Shown piece by piece: positions 9,924-18,188 of a stretch of DNA of 64,000 nucleotides (position 1 is the first letter of the stretch; each line of letters opens with the position of its first letter). Origin of the DNA: Parahaliea maris (GTDB lineage: Bacteria > Pseudomonadota > Gammaproteobacteria > Pseudomonadales > Halieaceae); NCBI RefSeq assembly GCF_008064665.1, contig NZ_VRZA01000002.1, positions 558,001-622,000 of the forward strand, in the 5' to 3' direction. The notes beneath the pieces were generated by a model. That model saw only the letters and a program-made list of their open reading frames with translations, did no database searches and was not told the origin of the DNA. The position numbers and the translations under genes are program-made.

Positions 9924-10886
9924 TTACCGCTTCCCGCCGCGCCCCGGGGTATTGGCAGGTCTCACTACGTCGCCCAGCCTGAGGTCCACAAACTCCCTGA
10001 TATCCCCGGCGAGTTCGCGATAAAAATGTCGGCTCGGGGCTCCGGCCCGCCAGGCCAGGCCGTGATCGCGCACCAGGGGCATGCCCTCCACCTGGCAAAC
10101 GTAAAGCGCTTCCGGTTTGTGCATTTCCGAGTGGATGTACAGGGCCGGCAAAAACGCGGTTCCGAGCCCCATCACGACCATCTGGCGCAGCGTGTCGAGG
10201 CTGGTGCCCTCGTAGTCACGCTCGATGGACGCCCCCAACTTGTCGCAGACACTTTTTACCAGGCTGTGGATGTGGTGTTGGGCTTCCAGGGTGAGCACGC
10301 GTTCGCCGCGCAGTTGTCGTGGGCGGACCACCGGAGTGCCTGAGAGTGAGTGGTCGGCGGGCACCACGTAGCGTAGCGGCTCAGTGAACAGCGCTTCGAT
10401 AATGAGATCGTCCGCCCTCACCGGGAGCGGCAGAATCGCAATGTCGAGGGACCCGTTGCGCAATTCCTGCAGCAGTGTCTGGTGTGGTTGCTCGCGCACG
10501 TAGAGCTTGAGTTTGTGGTAGCGCTTGTGCAGTTCCGGCATGACGTGAGGCAGCAGATAGGGACCGAGCGTCGGGGGAACGCCGAGGCGATAGGTTGTCT
10601 GGCGACCCTCGCTCACCACGGCCGCGCGCTCTTCCAGGGTGCGCATGGCGGCCAGTACGTCGCGGGTGTGGGGTAGCAGTTCCCGGCCTTCCGGCGTGAG
10701 GTGGGTCCCGCTGCGGGAGCGCTCCAGCAGGGCGACCCCGAGGCTGCTCTCGAGGGCGCTGATCTGCGCCGTCAATGCCGGCTGGCTGATTTCCAGCTCG
10801 TCGGCGGCACTGCGGTAATTCAGCATGCGCGCTACCGCTTCAAAGTACTCGAGTTGACGCACGGTTGGGGATTTCTGGCGGGCCAC
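9924..10886 (-). CDS. LysR-family regulator, OxyR-like with the peroxidatic Cys replaced by His
   Basis: 320 residues from a GTG at 10886, preceded by a strong AGGAGG (10892-10897 on the plus strand) five bases away. The upstream ATG at 10931 has no such site. The N-terminal winged helix (RQLEYFEAVARMLNYRSAAD) and a LysR substrate domain are clear. The C-terminal half aligns by eye with OxyR: LEAQHHIHSLVKSVC matches the E. coli segment with Cys199 and Cys208, but His205 replaces Cys199 while Cys214 (Cys208 equivalent) remains. TSLDTLRQMVVMGLG and FLPAL also match OxyR. It is divergent from the carbonic anhydrase-SulP operon and probably controls it. Confidence 0.85.
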   Translation of the reverse strand: MARQKSPTVRQLEYFEAVARMLNYRSAADELEISQPALTAQISALESSLGVALLERSRSGTHLTPEGRELLPHTRDVLAAMRTLEERAAVVSEGRQTTYRLGVPPTLGPYLLPHVMPELHKRYHKLKLYVREQPHQTLLQELRNGSLDIAILPLPVRADDLIIEALFTEPLRYVVPADHSLSGTPVVRPRQLRGERVLTLEAQHHIHSLVKSVCDKLGASIERDYEGTSLDTLRQMVVMGLGTAFLPALYIHSEMHKPEALYVCQVEGMPLVRDHGLAWRAGAPSRHFYRELAGDIREFVDLRLGDVVRPANTPGRGGKR

Positions 10887-10907
10887 GGTACCCTCCTGGA
10901 ACGAACA

Positions 10908-10928
10908 TTGATAACCTAACCCTATCAA
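10908..10928. promoter_or_regulatory. Candidate LysR/OxyR-type operator
   Basis: TTGATA and TATCAA form a perfect inverted repeat with a 9-base spacer (inner core ATA-N9-TAT) between the OxyR-like gene and the carbonic anhydrase gene. A further CTAT half-site lies at 10945-10948, close to the next helical phase. This fits the dyads bound by LysR-type tetramers. It is inferred from symmetry and position only. Confidence 0.45.
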
Positions 10929-11020
10929 CAAATTAGAGATACATCTATGAAATTATCAGTATAAGTTCCATGTCAGAGTTTCCAATATCCACTACTCAGC
11001 CATCCGTGAGAGGAGCCACC

Positions 11021-11668
11021 ATGGACCACGTTGTATCCGGCATCGCCAAATTCCAGAAAGAAGTTTTCCCGCAAAAGGCGGACAGCTTCCGTGAGCTCGC
11101 CGGCGGCCAGCAGCCCGAAGTGCTGTTCATCACCTGCGCCGATTCCCGTATCGACCCCAGCCTGATCACCCAGACCGAGCCGGGTGAACTGTTCATCCTG
11201 CGCAACGCCGGCAACGTCGTACCGCCTCACAGCAACGATACCGGCGGCATGACCGCGTCCATCGAGTACGCCGTAGCGGTGCTGGGTGTGACCCACATCG
11301 TGGTGTGCGGCCACAGTGACTGCGGTGCGATGAAGGGCGCCCTGAGCCCGGAATCCCTCGTTTCACTGCCCCACGTCAAGGAGTGGCTCGGCCACTGCCG
11401 CGCCGCGGTGGAAGTGGTGCGCGAGCAGAAGGGCGAAGTCTGCGCCGAGCACCTGGACTGCGTGACCTCCGAAAACGTGGCCCTGCAGCTGCAGCACCTG
11501 CGCACTCACCCCGCCGTTGCCGCCAAACTGGCGACCGGCAAGGTCCAGCTTCACGGCTGGGTATACAACATCGGCACCGGCGAGGTGCTGGTTTACGACG
11601 AGCCCACCCGCAGCATGTCCCCGCTGACGGGGGCTGAACTGGCTGCCAAGAGCGCCGCGGAGGCCTGA
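11021..11668 (+). CDS. Beta-class carbonic anhydrase
   Basis: 215 residues from the ATG at 11021, which follows GAGGAG. An in-frame upstream ATG at 10970 lacks a good ribosome site. The zinc ligands and dyad are visible: Cys39 and Asp41 in CADSRI, His98 and Cys101 in GHSDCGAM. The enzyme interconverts CO2 and bicarbonate in the cytoplasm. The next gene, two bases on, is a SulP transporter, a pairing seen in bacterial bicarbonate supply systems. The divergent OxyR-like gene shares the intergenic region. Confidence 0.94.
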   Translation: MDHVVSGIAKFQKEVFPQKADSFRELAGGQQPEVLFITCADSRIDPSLITQTEPGELFILRNAGNVVPPHSNDTGGMTASIEYAVAVLGVTHIVVCGHSDCGAMKGALSPESLVSLPHVKEWLGHCRAAVEVVREQKGEVCAEHLDCVTSENVALQLQHLRTHPAVAAKLATGKVQLHGWVYNIGTGEVLVYDEPTRSMSPLTGAELAAKSAAEA

Positions 11669-11670
11669 TC

Positions 11671-13326
11671 ATGGTCAAGCTCGACTTCAGTAACGTGCGT
11701 GGCGATATCGCCGGCGGTATTACCGCCGGCGTTGTCGCACTTCCACTGGCCATCGCGCTCGGCGTCGCCTCGGGCATCGGCCCCATGGCCGGCCTCTACG
11801 GCGCCATCGCCGTCGGCTTCTTCGCCGCCCTGTTCGGCGGAACCCCCTCCCAGATCTCCGGCCCCACCGGCCCCATGGTCGTGGTGCTGGCGGGGCTGGT
11901 CGCCAGCCTGTCAGGCAGTGTCGAACTGGTGTTTACCGCGGTGATGCTGGCCGGTGTGCTGCAGATCGTGTTCGGCGTTCTCGGGGTGGGCCAGTACATT
12001 CGCCTGGTGCCGTACCCGGTGATTTCCGGCTTCATGTCGGGCATCGGCGCGATCATCATCATCCTTCAGCTCGGCCGCCTGATGGGCCACGCTCCCCCCG
12101 GAGAGCCGGTGGCGGCGATGATTTACCTGCCCCACGCCCTGAGCGATATCAATTTTGCCGCCCTGGCACTGGGTCTTGGTACCCTGGCTGCCACCTACAT
12201 GTGGCCGTCACAGTGGGGCAAGTACCTGCCCGCGCCGCTGGCAGCCCTGATAGCGGGTACCCTGATCGCGTTCTTTGCACTCGATATTCCCGTGCTGGGT
12301 AGCATCCCCACCGGCTTGCCGAGCCTGCACATGCCGGTATTCGACCGCGACAGCCTGTTCCTGGTCGTTGAGGCGGCGGTTATCCTCGCCATCCTCGGCG
12401 CGATCGACAGCCTGCTGACCTCCCTGGTGGCAGACAACATGTCCCGCACCCGCCACGACTCCAACAAGGAGCTGATCGGGCAGGGTATCGGTAACGGCAT
12501 CGCCGGCCTGATCGGCGGTATCGCCGGCGCCGGTGCCACCATGCGTACCGTGGTCAACATCCGCACCGGTGGCCGCACCAACCTGTCCGGCATGGTCCAC
12601 GCCCTGGTTCTGCTCGCCGTCGTACTGGGCCTCAGCCCGCTGGCTGCCAACATCCCCCACGCCGTGCTGGCCGGTATCCTGGTCAAGGTGGGTCTGGACA
12701 TCATCGACTGGAGCTATCTCAAGCGCGCCCACCGCGGCCCGCGTTGGGACCTGGCCCTGATGGTGCTGGTACTGGGCCTGACGGTGTTCGTCGACCTGAT
12801 CACCGCGGTTGCCGCCGGTGTGGTCCTCGCCGCCCTGGCCTTCGTCCGCCAGGTGGCCAAGGCCCAGGTGGAAAGCCTGAAAAACCTGCCGGAGCACCTG
12901 GATTCCCCGGAGGAGAAGGAGCTGCTGGAGGACATGCGCAAGCAGGTCTCCCTGTTCGACTTCGGTGGCCCGATGAGCTTCGGCGCCGCGGCGGACCTCG
13001 GTCACCATGTGCGCGAGCACAGTGAGCCCGGCACCCGCATCATGATCCTCGACTTCTCCCGGGTGCCGTTCCTGGACCTGTCGGCGGCACTGGCCATCGA
13101 GACCATCGCCACCGACGCCAAGGGCAGCGGCAAGTCGCTGTTCCTGGCGGGCATGAGTGACGAGGTGCGCGAGGTGCTGTCCGGGGTGATGGGCGGCGTT
13201 CCCGGCTCTGGTGACTATGAAACACGTCTCGAAGCCCTGCGGGCGGCGCACTATGCGCTGTCCGGGGAGCATGTCACGGAGAAGAAGCCCGACGTAATGA
13301 TCGGGAATGTGGCTCCGGCGCATTGA
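11671..13326 (+). CDS. SulP-family anion (probably bicarbonate) transporter with STAS domain
   Basis: 551 residues. The N-terminal 400 residues are hydrophobic with many membrane helices and SulP motifs (AGVVALPLAIALG, PTGPMVVVLAG near residue 70, AGAGATMRTVVNIRTGG near 285). A cytoplasmic STAS domain starts near residue 425 (MSFGAAADL, ILDFSRVPFLDLSAA). SulP proteins carry sulfate, bicarbonate or other anions; the neighbouring carbonic anhydrase favours bicarbonate, but the substrate cannot be read from the sequence. The start follows GGAGG in the end of the previous gene, so the two are co-translated. Confidence 0.9.
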   Translation: MVKLDFSNVRGDIAGGITAGVVALPLAIALGVASGIGPMAGLYGAIAVGFFAALFGGTPSQISGPTGPMVVVLAGLVASLSGSVELVFTAVMLAGVLQIVFGVLGVGQYIRLVPYPVISGFMSGIGAIIIILQLGRLMGHAPPGEPVAAMIYLPHALSDINFAALALGLGTLAATYMWPSQWGKYLPAPLAALIAGTLIAFFALDIPVLGSIPTGLPSLHMPVFDRDSLFLVVEAAVILAILGAIDSLLTSLVADNMSRTRHDSNKELIGQGIGNGIAGLIGGIAGAGATMRTVVNIRTGGRTNLSGMVHALVLLAVVLGLSPLAANIPHAVLAGILVKVGLDIIDWSYLKRAHRGPRWDLALMVLVLGLTVFVDLITAVAAGVVLAALAFVRQVAKAQVESLKNLPEHLDSPEEKELLEDMRKQVSLFDFGGPMSFGAAADLGHHVREHSEPGTRIMILDFSRVPFLDLSAALAIETIATDAKGSGKSLFLAGMSDEVREVLSGVMGGVPGSGDYETRLEALRAAHYALSGEHVTEKKPDVMIGNVAPAH

Positions 13327-13383
13327 TGTAACGGGTGTGGGGGAGGGCGTAACTGTTTAGCCCTCGCACCAGCTACTCAACTC

Positions 13384-13412
13384 AAGGCTCGCTTTTCTAG
13401 CGGGCCTTTTTT
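13384..13412 (+). terminator. Rho-independent terminator after the SulP gene
   Basis: A 9-bp stem AAGGCTCGC / GCGGGCCTT (one T-G pair) with a 7-nt loop and a T run, 57 bases after the SulP stop. Confidence 0.85.
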
Positions 13413-13540
13413 GTATCTGTGGCTCGGGACTGAAGGGGCTCTGAAATAACTTGGGTGGCGGTCGCCACTGCCGGGGAGGCTTACTCGTGTGAGTTCATGC
13501 CCGTGGCCGTGGCTCTCGCCTGAAACAGGTGAGGGGGCGA

Positions 13541-13652
13541 CTCGTACGGGCGGGCCCCCTCCGCGAACCGCCAAAAAGCAGACATCCATGTCAGGCTCGA
13601 CGGCGGCCATCCATGGCCGCCGACGTTCGCTATGGGGCCCCGCCCGTACGAG
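13541..13652 (+). repeat. Hairpin repeat unit A
   Basis: The outer arms CTCGTACGGGCGGG... and its complement ending at 13652 can pair over about 18 bp, with one base missing on the left. GCGAAC (13563-13568) pairs with GTTCGC (13625-13630). An inner perfect stem, CGGCGGCCAT / ATGGCCGCCG with a 2-base turn, spans 13601-13622. The 36-base segment at 13562-13597 (contains CCGCCAAAAAGC and ACATCCATGTC) is shared, inverted, with unit B. Confidence 0.75.
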
Positions 13653-13779
13653 CCTTGGCTTCAACCACGACACGCTGGCCAACCTTGTTCAGGAAAGGAC
13701 TTTAACCAGCGCTCGTTACCTTAACCGCGGTACCACCAGGCTTTCCCGATACTCAGGGGTTGCCGAGCAGGGCGCCGTT

Positions 13780-13877
13780 GCCGGGGAGGCTGTAGCAAAT
13801 CTGGGCGTCCATGGACGGACGCCCAGAAGCCTGACATGGATGTCCGCTTTTTGGCGGTTTGCGAAAGCCTCCCCGGC
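13780..13877 (-). repeat. Hairpin repeat unit B (inverted relative to unit A)
   Basis: The outer arms GCCGGGGAGGCT (13780-13791) and AGCCTCCCCGGC (13866-13877) pair perfectly. An inner stem CTGGGCGTCC / GGACGCCCAG spans 13801-13826. The 36-base core at 13828-13863 is the reverse complement of the unit A core with two or three differences, while the stems differ in sequence but keep their pairing. Covarying stems around a fixed core suggest selection for the folded form. Confidence 0.75.
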
Positions 13878-13953
13878 AGCGGCGACCGCCCCCGCATCAG
13901 ATTCAAAGCTCAGGAATCACGCACTTTGGATACGGGTAGGAGGGGCCCACAAA

Positions 13954-13984
13954 CAAAAAAGCCAGCGGAATCTCTCCCGCTGGC
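13954..13984 (-). terminator. Rho-independent terminator of gltA
   Basis: On the minus strand GCCAGCGG / CCGCTGGC pairs with a short loop and runs into a T-rich tract (complement of 13954-13960), 27 bases after the gltA stop. Confidence 0.85.
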
Positions 13985-14011
13985 TTCTTGGTCTAACGAC
14001 TCAGGCTGCGA

Positions 14012-15301
14012 TTAGCGCTGGTCGAGGGCCACGTAGTCGCGCTGGGCGTGGCCGGTGTATAGCTGGCGCGGGCGACCGATGCGGTAGCTGCCGCTGATCA
14101 TCTCGTGCCAGTGGGCGATCCAGCCTACCGTGCGGCCCACGGCGAAGATTACCGTGAACATGCTGGTGGGGATGCCGATGGCCTTGAGGATGATGCCCGA
14201 GTAGAAATCCACGTTCGGGTACAGCTTCTTCTCGATGAAGTACTCGTCTTCCAGGGCAATTTGCTCCAGCTTCTTGGCGATGGCCAGCAGCGGGTCGTTC
14301 TCGATGCCCAGTTCCGCCAGAACCTCGTCCGCCGCTTCCTTCATTACCTTGGCGCGCGGGTCGAAGTTCTTGTACACGCGGTGGCCGAAGCCCATCAGGC
14401 GGAAGGGGTCGTTCTTGTCCTTGGCCCGGGCCACGAACTCGTCGATGCGGGACACATCGCCGATTTCTTCCAGCATCTCCAGTACCGCCTCGTTGGCGCC
14501 ACCGTGAGAGGGGCCCCACAGGGCCGCGATGCCGGCCGCGAGGCAGGCGAAGGGGTTGGCGCCGGAGGAGCCCGCCAGGCGCACCGTGGAGGTGGAGGCG
14601 TTCTGCTCGTGGTCGGCGTGCAGCAGGAAGATGCGATCCATGGCCTTGGCCAGGGTCGGGCTCACCTTGCTGGGCTCGCAGGGGTTGCCGAACATCATGT
14701 GCAGGAAGTTCTCTGCGTAGCCCATGCTGTTGTCGGGGTACATGAACGGCTGGCCGATGGAGAACTTGTAGCTCATGGCGGCCAGGGTGGGCATCTTGGC
14801 GATCAGGCGGAACGCCGCCACCTGGCGGTGGTGCTCGTCGGAGATGTCCAGGGAATCGTGGTAGAAGGCGGAGAGGGCGCCGACTACGCCGCACATGATG
14901 GCCATGGGGTGCGCATCGCGGCGGAAGCCATTAAAGAAGGTGCGGATCTGCTCGTGCACCATGGTGTGGTTCTTGACAGTGTTGACGAATTTTTCGTACT
15001 GGGCCTTGTCAGGCAGTTCGCCGTACAGAAGGAGGTAGCAGGTTTCGAGATAGTCGGATTGTTCGGCGAGTTGGTCGATGGGGTAGCCGCGGTGGAGGAG
15101 GACGCCCTTGCCGCCATCAATGTAGGTAATCTGGGATTCACAGGCGGCGGTGGAGACGAAACCGGGGTCGTAGGTGAACATTCCCTTACCGGTGAGGCCG
15201 CCCACGTCTACCACGTCTGGCCCCAGTGTGCCCGAGTAAATGGGCAGTTCGATGGCCTCATCAATGCCATCGACAGTCAATGTCGCTTTTTTGTCACTCA
15301 T
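14012..15301 (-). CDS. gltA: Citrate synthase GltA
   Basis: 429 residues, typical of the hexameric, NADH-sensitive type II enzyme of Gammaproteobacteria. Catalytic segments are visible: [28 protein letters not shown] (active-site His), [18 protein letters not shown] (second His) and the Asp/Arg-bearing [13 protein letters not shown]. It condenses acetyl-CoA and oxaloacetate to citrate, the entry to the TCA cycle. ATG at 15301 is chosen over the adjacent TTG at 15304; AGGACC lies 8 bases upstream. The gene is divergent from sdhCDAB, as in Pseudomonas. Confidence 0.97.
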   Translation of the reverse strand: MSDKKATLTVDGIDEAIELPIYSGTLGPDVVDVGGLTGKGMFTYDPGFVSTAACESQITYIDGGKGVLLHRGYPIDQLAEQSDYLETCYLLLYGELPDKAQYEKFVNTVKNHTMVHEQIRTFFNGFRRDAHPMAIMCGVVGALSAFYHDSLDISDEHHRQVAAFRLIAKMPTLAAMSYKFSIGQPFMYPDNSMGYAENFLHMMFGNPCEPSKVSPTLAKAMDRIFLLHADHEQNASTSTVRLAGSSGANPFACLAAGIAALWGPSHGGANEAVLEMLEEIGDVSRIDEFVARAKDKNDPFRLMGFGHRVYKNFDPRAKVMKEAADEVLAELGIENDPLLAIAKKLEQIALEDEYFIEKKLYPNVDFYSGIILKAIGIPTSMFTVIFAVGRTVGWIAHWHEMISGSYRIGRPRQLYTGHAQRDYVALDQR

Positions 15302-15341
15302 CAAAAGGTCCTGCTAGGAAGTGTTTTCGGTGGGGTGCTCA

Positions 15342-15369
15342 ACTATAGAGTTTCGTCAGATTTTGTCAA
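15342..15369 (-). promoter_or_regulatory. Probable sigma70 promoter of gltA
   Basis: On the minus strand TTGACA (complement of 15364-15369) and TATAGT (complement of 15342-15347) are 16 bases apart, about 40 bases upstream of the gltA ATG. Confidence 0.65.
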
Positions 15370-15535
15370 TTGATCGGGCCGATTTGACCCTATAGCGGTA
15401 GGTTCTGCGGGTATTTTCGCCAATCGGGATAAGCGAAGATCGGCGACGTTTGCGTCAGACGCTTCGGGAGGCCCTGTTCCGCGCTCGCCGACTCGTGCCG
15501 CCTGGCCGGTATATCGCCCCGGTTATATTACAGGT

Positions 15536-15564
15536 TTGTAATCGTGGCCCAGAGTCCATATAAT
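15536..15564 (+). promoter_or_regulatory. Probable sigma70 promoter of the sdh operon
   Basis: TTGTAA (15536-15541) and TATAAT (15559-15564) are separated by exactly 17 bases, about 105 bases before sdhC. The rest of the 368-base gltA-sdhC gap contains no gene; a small CCGGC/GCCGG hairpin lies near 15613-15625. Confidence 0.65.
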
Positions 15565-15669
15565 TTTGCGCGTTTTGGTTTTGGCTGATTCTCACTGCAG
15601 GACAGCAAAAAGCCCGGCTTCGCCGGCCCTATAACCGCCGTCAGGCGTCAAAACGATGGTACCCACACT

Positions 15670-16044
15670 GTGAAAGACAAGCGTCCCGTAAACCTGGACA
15701 TTGGTACCATGCGGCTTCCTATTACCGCATGGGCGTCCATTACGCACCGCGCCTCCGGCGTTTTTATTTTTGTCGGCATGGCCGTTCTTATCTGGGCGCT
15801 CGACGCCAGTCTGAAAAGCCCCGAGAGCTTCTCCTCATTGCAGGAGTGCCTGACCAGCCCGATCGCCAAACTGGTGATCTGGGCGATCATGGCGGGTCTC
15901 ATCTACCACTCATTGGCAGGCGTCAAGCACCTGATCATGGATTTCGGTATCGGTGAAACCATGGAAGGCGGCGTGACCGGTGCTCGCATCGTCATCGCCC
16001 TGTCTGTCATTCTGACTGTTCTCGCGGGGGTGTGGATATGGTAA
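15670..16044 (+). CDS. sdhC: Succinate dehydrogenase cytochrome b556 subunit SdhC
   Basis: 124 residues starting at GTG 15670; the family's usual KDKRPVNLDI opening follows directly, and an ATG at 15656 is out of frame. Three membrane helices are visible. The heme-ligand region is YHSLAGVKHLIMD near residue 80, and the quinone-site Ser/Arg region is THRASGV near residue 27. It anchors SdhAB to the inner membrane and binds heme b with SdhD. Its end overlaps the sdhD start by 7 bases. Confidence 0.95.
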   Translation: MKDKRPVNLDIGTMRLPITAWASITHRASGVFIFVGMAVLIWALDASLKSPESFSSLQECLTSPIAKLVIWAIMAGLIYHSLAGVKHLIMDFGIGETMEGGVTGARIVIALSVILTVLAGVWIW

Positions 16045-16400
16045 CTGCCGTAACCAGTTTTGGTCGTTCCGGTCTTTCCGATTGGCTGGTCCAGCGTGTC
16101 AGCGGCGTTATTCTGCTGGCTTATTTCATCTTCATTGCATGTAACGTCATCAACGGTGTCGACTACGTCAGCTGGAAAGCGCTCTATGCCCAGACCTGGG
16201 TGAAGGTGTTCAGCCTGATGGCCATCCTGTCCCTGGCCGCTCACGCCTGGATCGGTATGTGGGCCGTATTCACCGATTACCTGACCGAGCGCCTGATGGG
16301 CTCAACCGGCAACTTCCTGCGGGTCACCCTGCAACTGCTCGTTCTGGTCACCATCTTTATTTACGTGGTCTGGGGCGTCCAGATCCTGTGGGGTTACTAA
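16038..16400 (+). CDS. sdhD: Succinate dehydrogenase membrane anchor SdhD
   Basis: 120 residues from the ATG at 16038 (a GTG at 16032 is an alternative), overlapping the end of sdhC. Three hydrophobic helices. DWLVQRVSGVILLAY and the heme-side His in AAHAWIGMWAVFTDY match the family. It completes the membrane domain of complex II. sdhA follows after 3 bases. Confidence 0.93.
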   Translation: MVTAVTSFGRSGLSDWLVQRVSGVILLAYFIFIACNVINGVDYVSWKALYAQTWVKVFSLMAILSLAAHAWIGMWAVFTDYLTERLMGSTGNFLRVTLQLLVLVTIFIYVVWGVQILWGY

Positions 16401-16403
16401 GCG

Positions 16404-18176
16404 ATGTCGAACATGCGAACTATTTCCTTTGATGGCGTGATCGTCGGCGGCGGCGGTGCGGGTATGCGCGCTGCTCTCCAGCTGGCGCAATCCGGTTACA
16501 AGACCGCGGTAATCTCCAAGGTGTTTCCCACTCGCTCCCACACGGTATCCGCCCAGGGCGGTATTACCTGTGCCATTGCCAGTGCCGATCCCAACGACGA
16601 CTGGCGCTGGCACATGTACGACACGGTCAAGGGCTCCGACTACATCGGCGACCAGGACGCGATCGAGTACATGTGTTCCGTGGGCCCCGAGGCTGTGTTC
16701 GAGCTGGAGCACATGGGCCTGCCGTTCTCCCGTACCGAGGAGGGCCGTATTTACCAGCGCCCCTTCGGTGGCCAGTCCAAGAATTTCGGTGAAGGTGGCC
16801 AGGCGGCCCGTACCTGCGCCGCGGCCGACCGTACCGGCCACGCCCTGCTGCACACCCTGTACCAGGGCAACATGAAGAACAACACCGTCTTCTTCAACGA
16901 GTGGTACGCCACCGACATCGTGAAGAACCAGGACGGCGCCGTCGTCGGCGTGATCGCCATCTGCATGGAGACCGGTGAAACGGTCTACGTGAAGTCCAAG
17001 GCGACCGTTTTCGCCACCGGCGGGGCAGGGCGTATCTACGCTTCCACCACCAACGCCCACATCAACACCGGCGACGGTATTGGTATGGCCCTGCGCGCGG
17101 GTTTCCCGGTGCAGGACATCGAGATGTGGCAGTTCCACCCCACCGGCATTCACGGTGCCGGCGTACTGGTCACCGAGGGTTGCCGCGGCGAGGGTGGCTA
17201 CCTGGTGAACAAGGACGGCGAGCGCTTCATGGAGCGCTATGCGCCCAACGCCAAGGACCTGGCCGGCCGCGACGTCGTCGCCCGCTCCATGGTCATGGAA
17301 ATCCTTGAAGGCCGCGGCTGTGGCCCCGAGGGTGATCACGTCTACCTCAAGCTCGACCACCTGGGTGAGGAAGTGCTGCACAGCCGCCTGCCCGGTATCT
17401 GCGAGCTGTCCGAGACCTTCGCTCACGCCAACCCGGTGAAAGAGCCGGTGCCGGTGGTGCCTACCTGTCACTACATGATGGGTGGTATCCCCACCAATGT
17501 GCACGGCCAGGCCCTGACCATCGACGCCGATGGCAACGACCAGGTGATCCCCGGGCTCTACGCCTGTGGCGAGGTGGCCTGTGTGTCGGTACACGGCGCC
17601 AACCGCCTCGGCGGCAACTCCCTGCTCGACCTGGTGGTATTCGGTCGCGCCTCCGGCCTGTTCATCGAGAAGGCCCTGCGCGAGGGTATCGACATGCGCG
17701 ATGCCTCCGACAGCGATATCGACCAGGCCATGAGCCGCCTCGACAAGCTGAACAACTCCACCGGTGGCGAGAAGGTTGCGGACCTGCGCAAGGAACTGCA
17801 AACCACCATGCAGAACCACTTCGGTGTGTTCCGCAACGAGAAGTTCATGCAGGAGGGCATCCAGAAGCTGGCCGACCTGCGCGGGCGTATCGAGAACGCT
17901 GCCCTGGAAGACAAGAGCCAGGCCTACAACACGGCGCGTATCGAGGCACTGGAACTGCACAACCTGTTCGAAGTGGCCGAGGCAACTGCCATTGCCGCCG
18001 AGGAGCGCAAGGAGTCACGCGGCGCCCACGCCCGCGACGACTACCAGGATCGCGACGACGAGAACTGGCTGTGTCACTCCATGTACTTCCCCGGCGAGAA
18101 GCGCGTCGGCAAGCGCGCGGTGAACTTCGAGCCGAAGACAGTGGACACCTTCCAGCCCAAGACGCGGACTTACTAA
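16404..18176 (+). CDS. sdhA: Succinate dehydrogenase flavoprotein subunit SdhA
   Basis: 590 residues, full length. The FAD dinucleotide fold is [13 protein letters not shown] near residue 12, and the covalent FAD histidine is in SHTVSAQGG. The substrate-site segments [11 protein letters not shown] and [18 protein letters not shown] are present, and the C-terminus ends with the usual [17 protein letters not shown]. It oxidises succinate to fumarate and passes electrons to SdhB. Confidence 0.98.
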   Translation: MSNMRTISFDGVIVGGGGAGMRAALQLAQSGYKTAVISKVFPTRSHTVSAQGGITCAIASADPNDDWRWHMYDTVKGSDYIGDQDAIEYMCSVGPEAVFELEHMGLPFSRTEEGRIYQRPFGGQSKNFGEGGQAARTCAAADRTGHALLHTLYQGNMKNNTVFFNEWYATDIVKNQDGAVVGVIAICMETGETVYVKSKATVFATGGAGRIYASTTNAHINTGDGIGMALRAGFPVQDIEMWQFHPTGIHGAGVLVTEGCRGEGGYLVNKDGERFMERYAPNAKDLAGRDVVARSMVMEILEGRGCGPEGDHVYLKLDHLGEEVLHSRLPGICELSETFAHANPVKEPVPVVPTCHYMMGGIPTNVHGQALTIDADGNDQVIPGLYACGEVACVSVHGANRLGGNSLLDLVVFGRASGLFIEKALREGIDMRDASDSDIDQAMSRLDKLNNSTGGEKVADLRKELQTTMQNHFGVFRNEKFMQEGIQKLADLRGRIENAALEDKSQAYNTARIEALELHNLFEVAEATAIAAEERKESRGAHARDDYQDRDDENWLCHSMYFPGEKRVGKRAVNFEPKTVDTFQPKTRTY

Positions 18177-18188
18177 GAGGCCTGAGTA

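Larger units (their letters stand above)
13457..13890. repeat. Composite hairpin-repeat region with 25-bp outer inverted repeats
   Basis: The stretch from 13413 to 13953 contains no gene I can support. Its ends, 13457-13481 (starting GGCGGTCGCCACTGCC) and 13866-13890, are inverted repeats identical at 24 of 25 positions. Between them lie two related hairpin units in opposite orientation (13541-13652 and 13780-13877). The layout suggests a small non-autonomous mobile or extragenic repeat element and a nested inverted copy. Confidence 0.7.

Noticed and set aside
13489-14097. A plus-strand open frame of about 200 codons in the repeat region
   Set aside because: It runs through both hairpin repeat units and into gltA antisense; no family pattern or ribosome site.
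14105-15373. A plus-strand open frame of about 420 codons over gltA
   Set aside because: It mirrors the citrate synthase gene codon for codon and its product resembles no family.
16302-17960. A long antisense open frame of about 550 codons opposite sdhA
   Set aside because: It is a frame shadow of sdhA in GC-rich DNA with low-complexity His/Gly/Val-rich content and no ribosome site.
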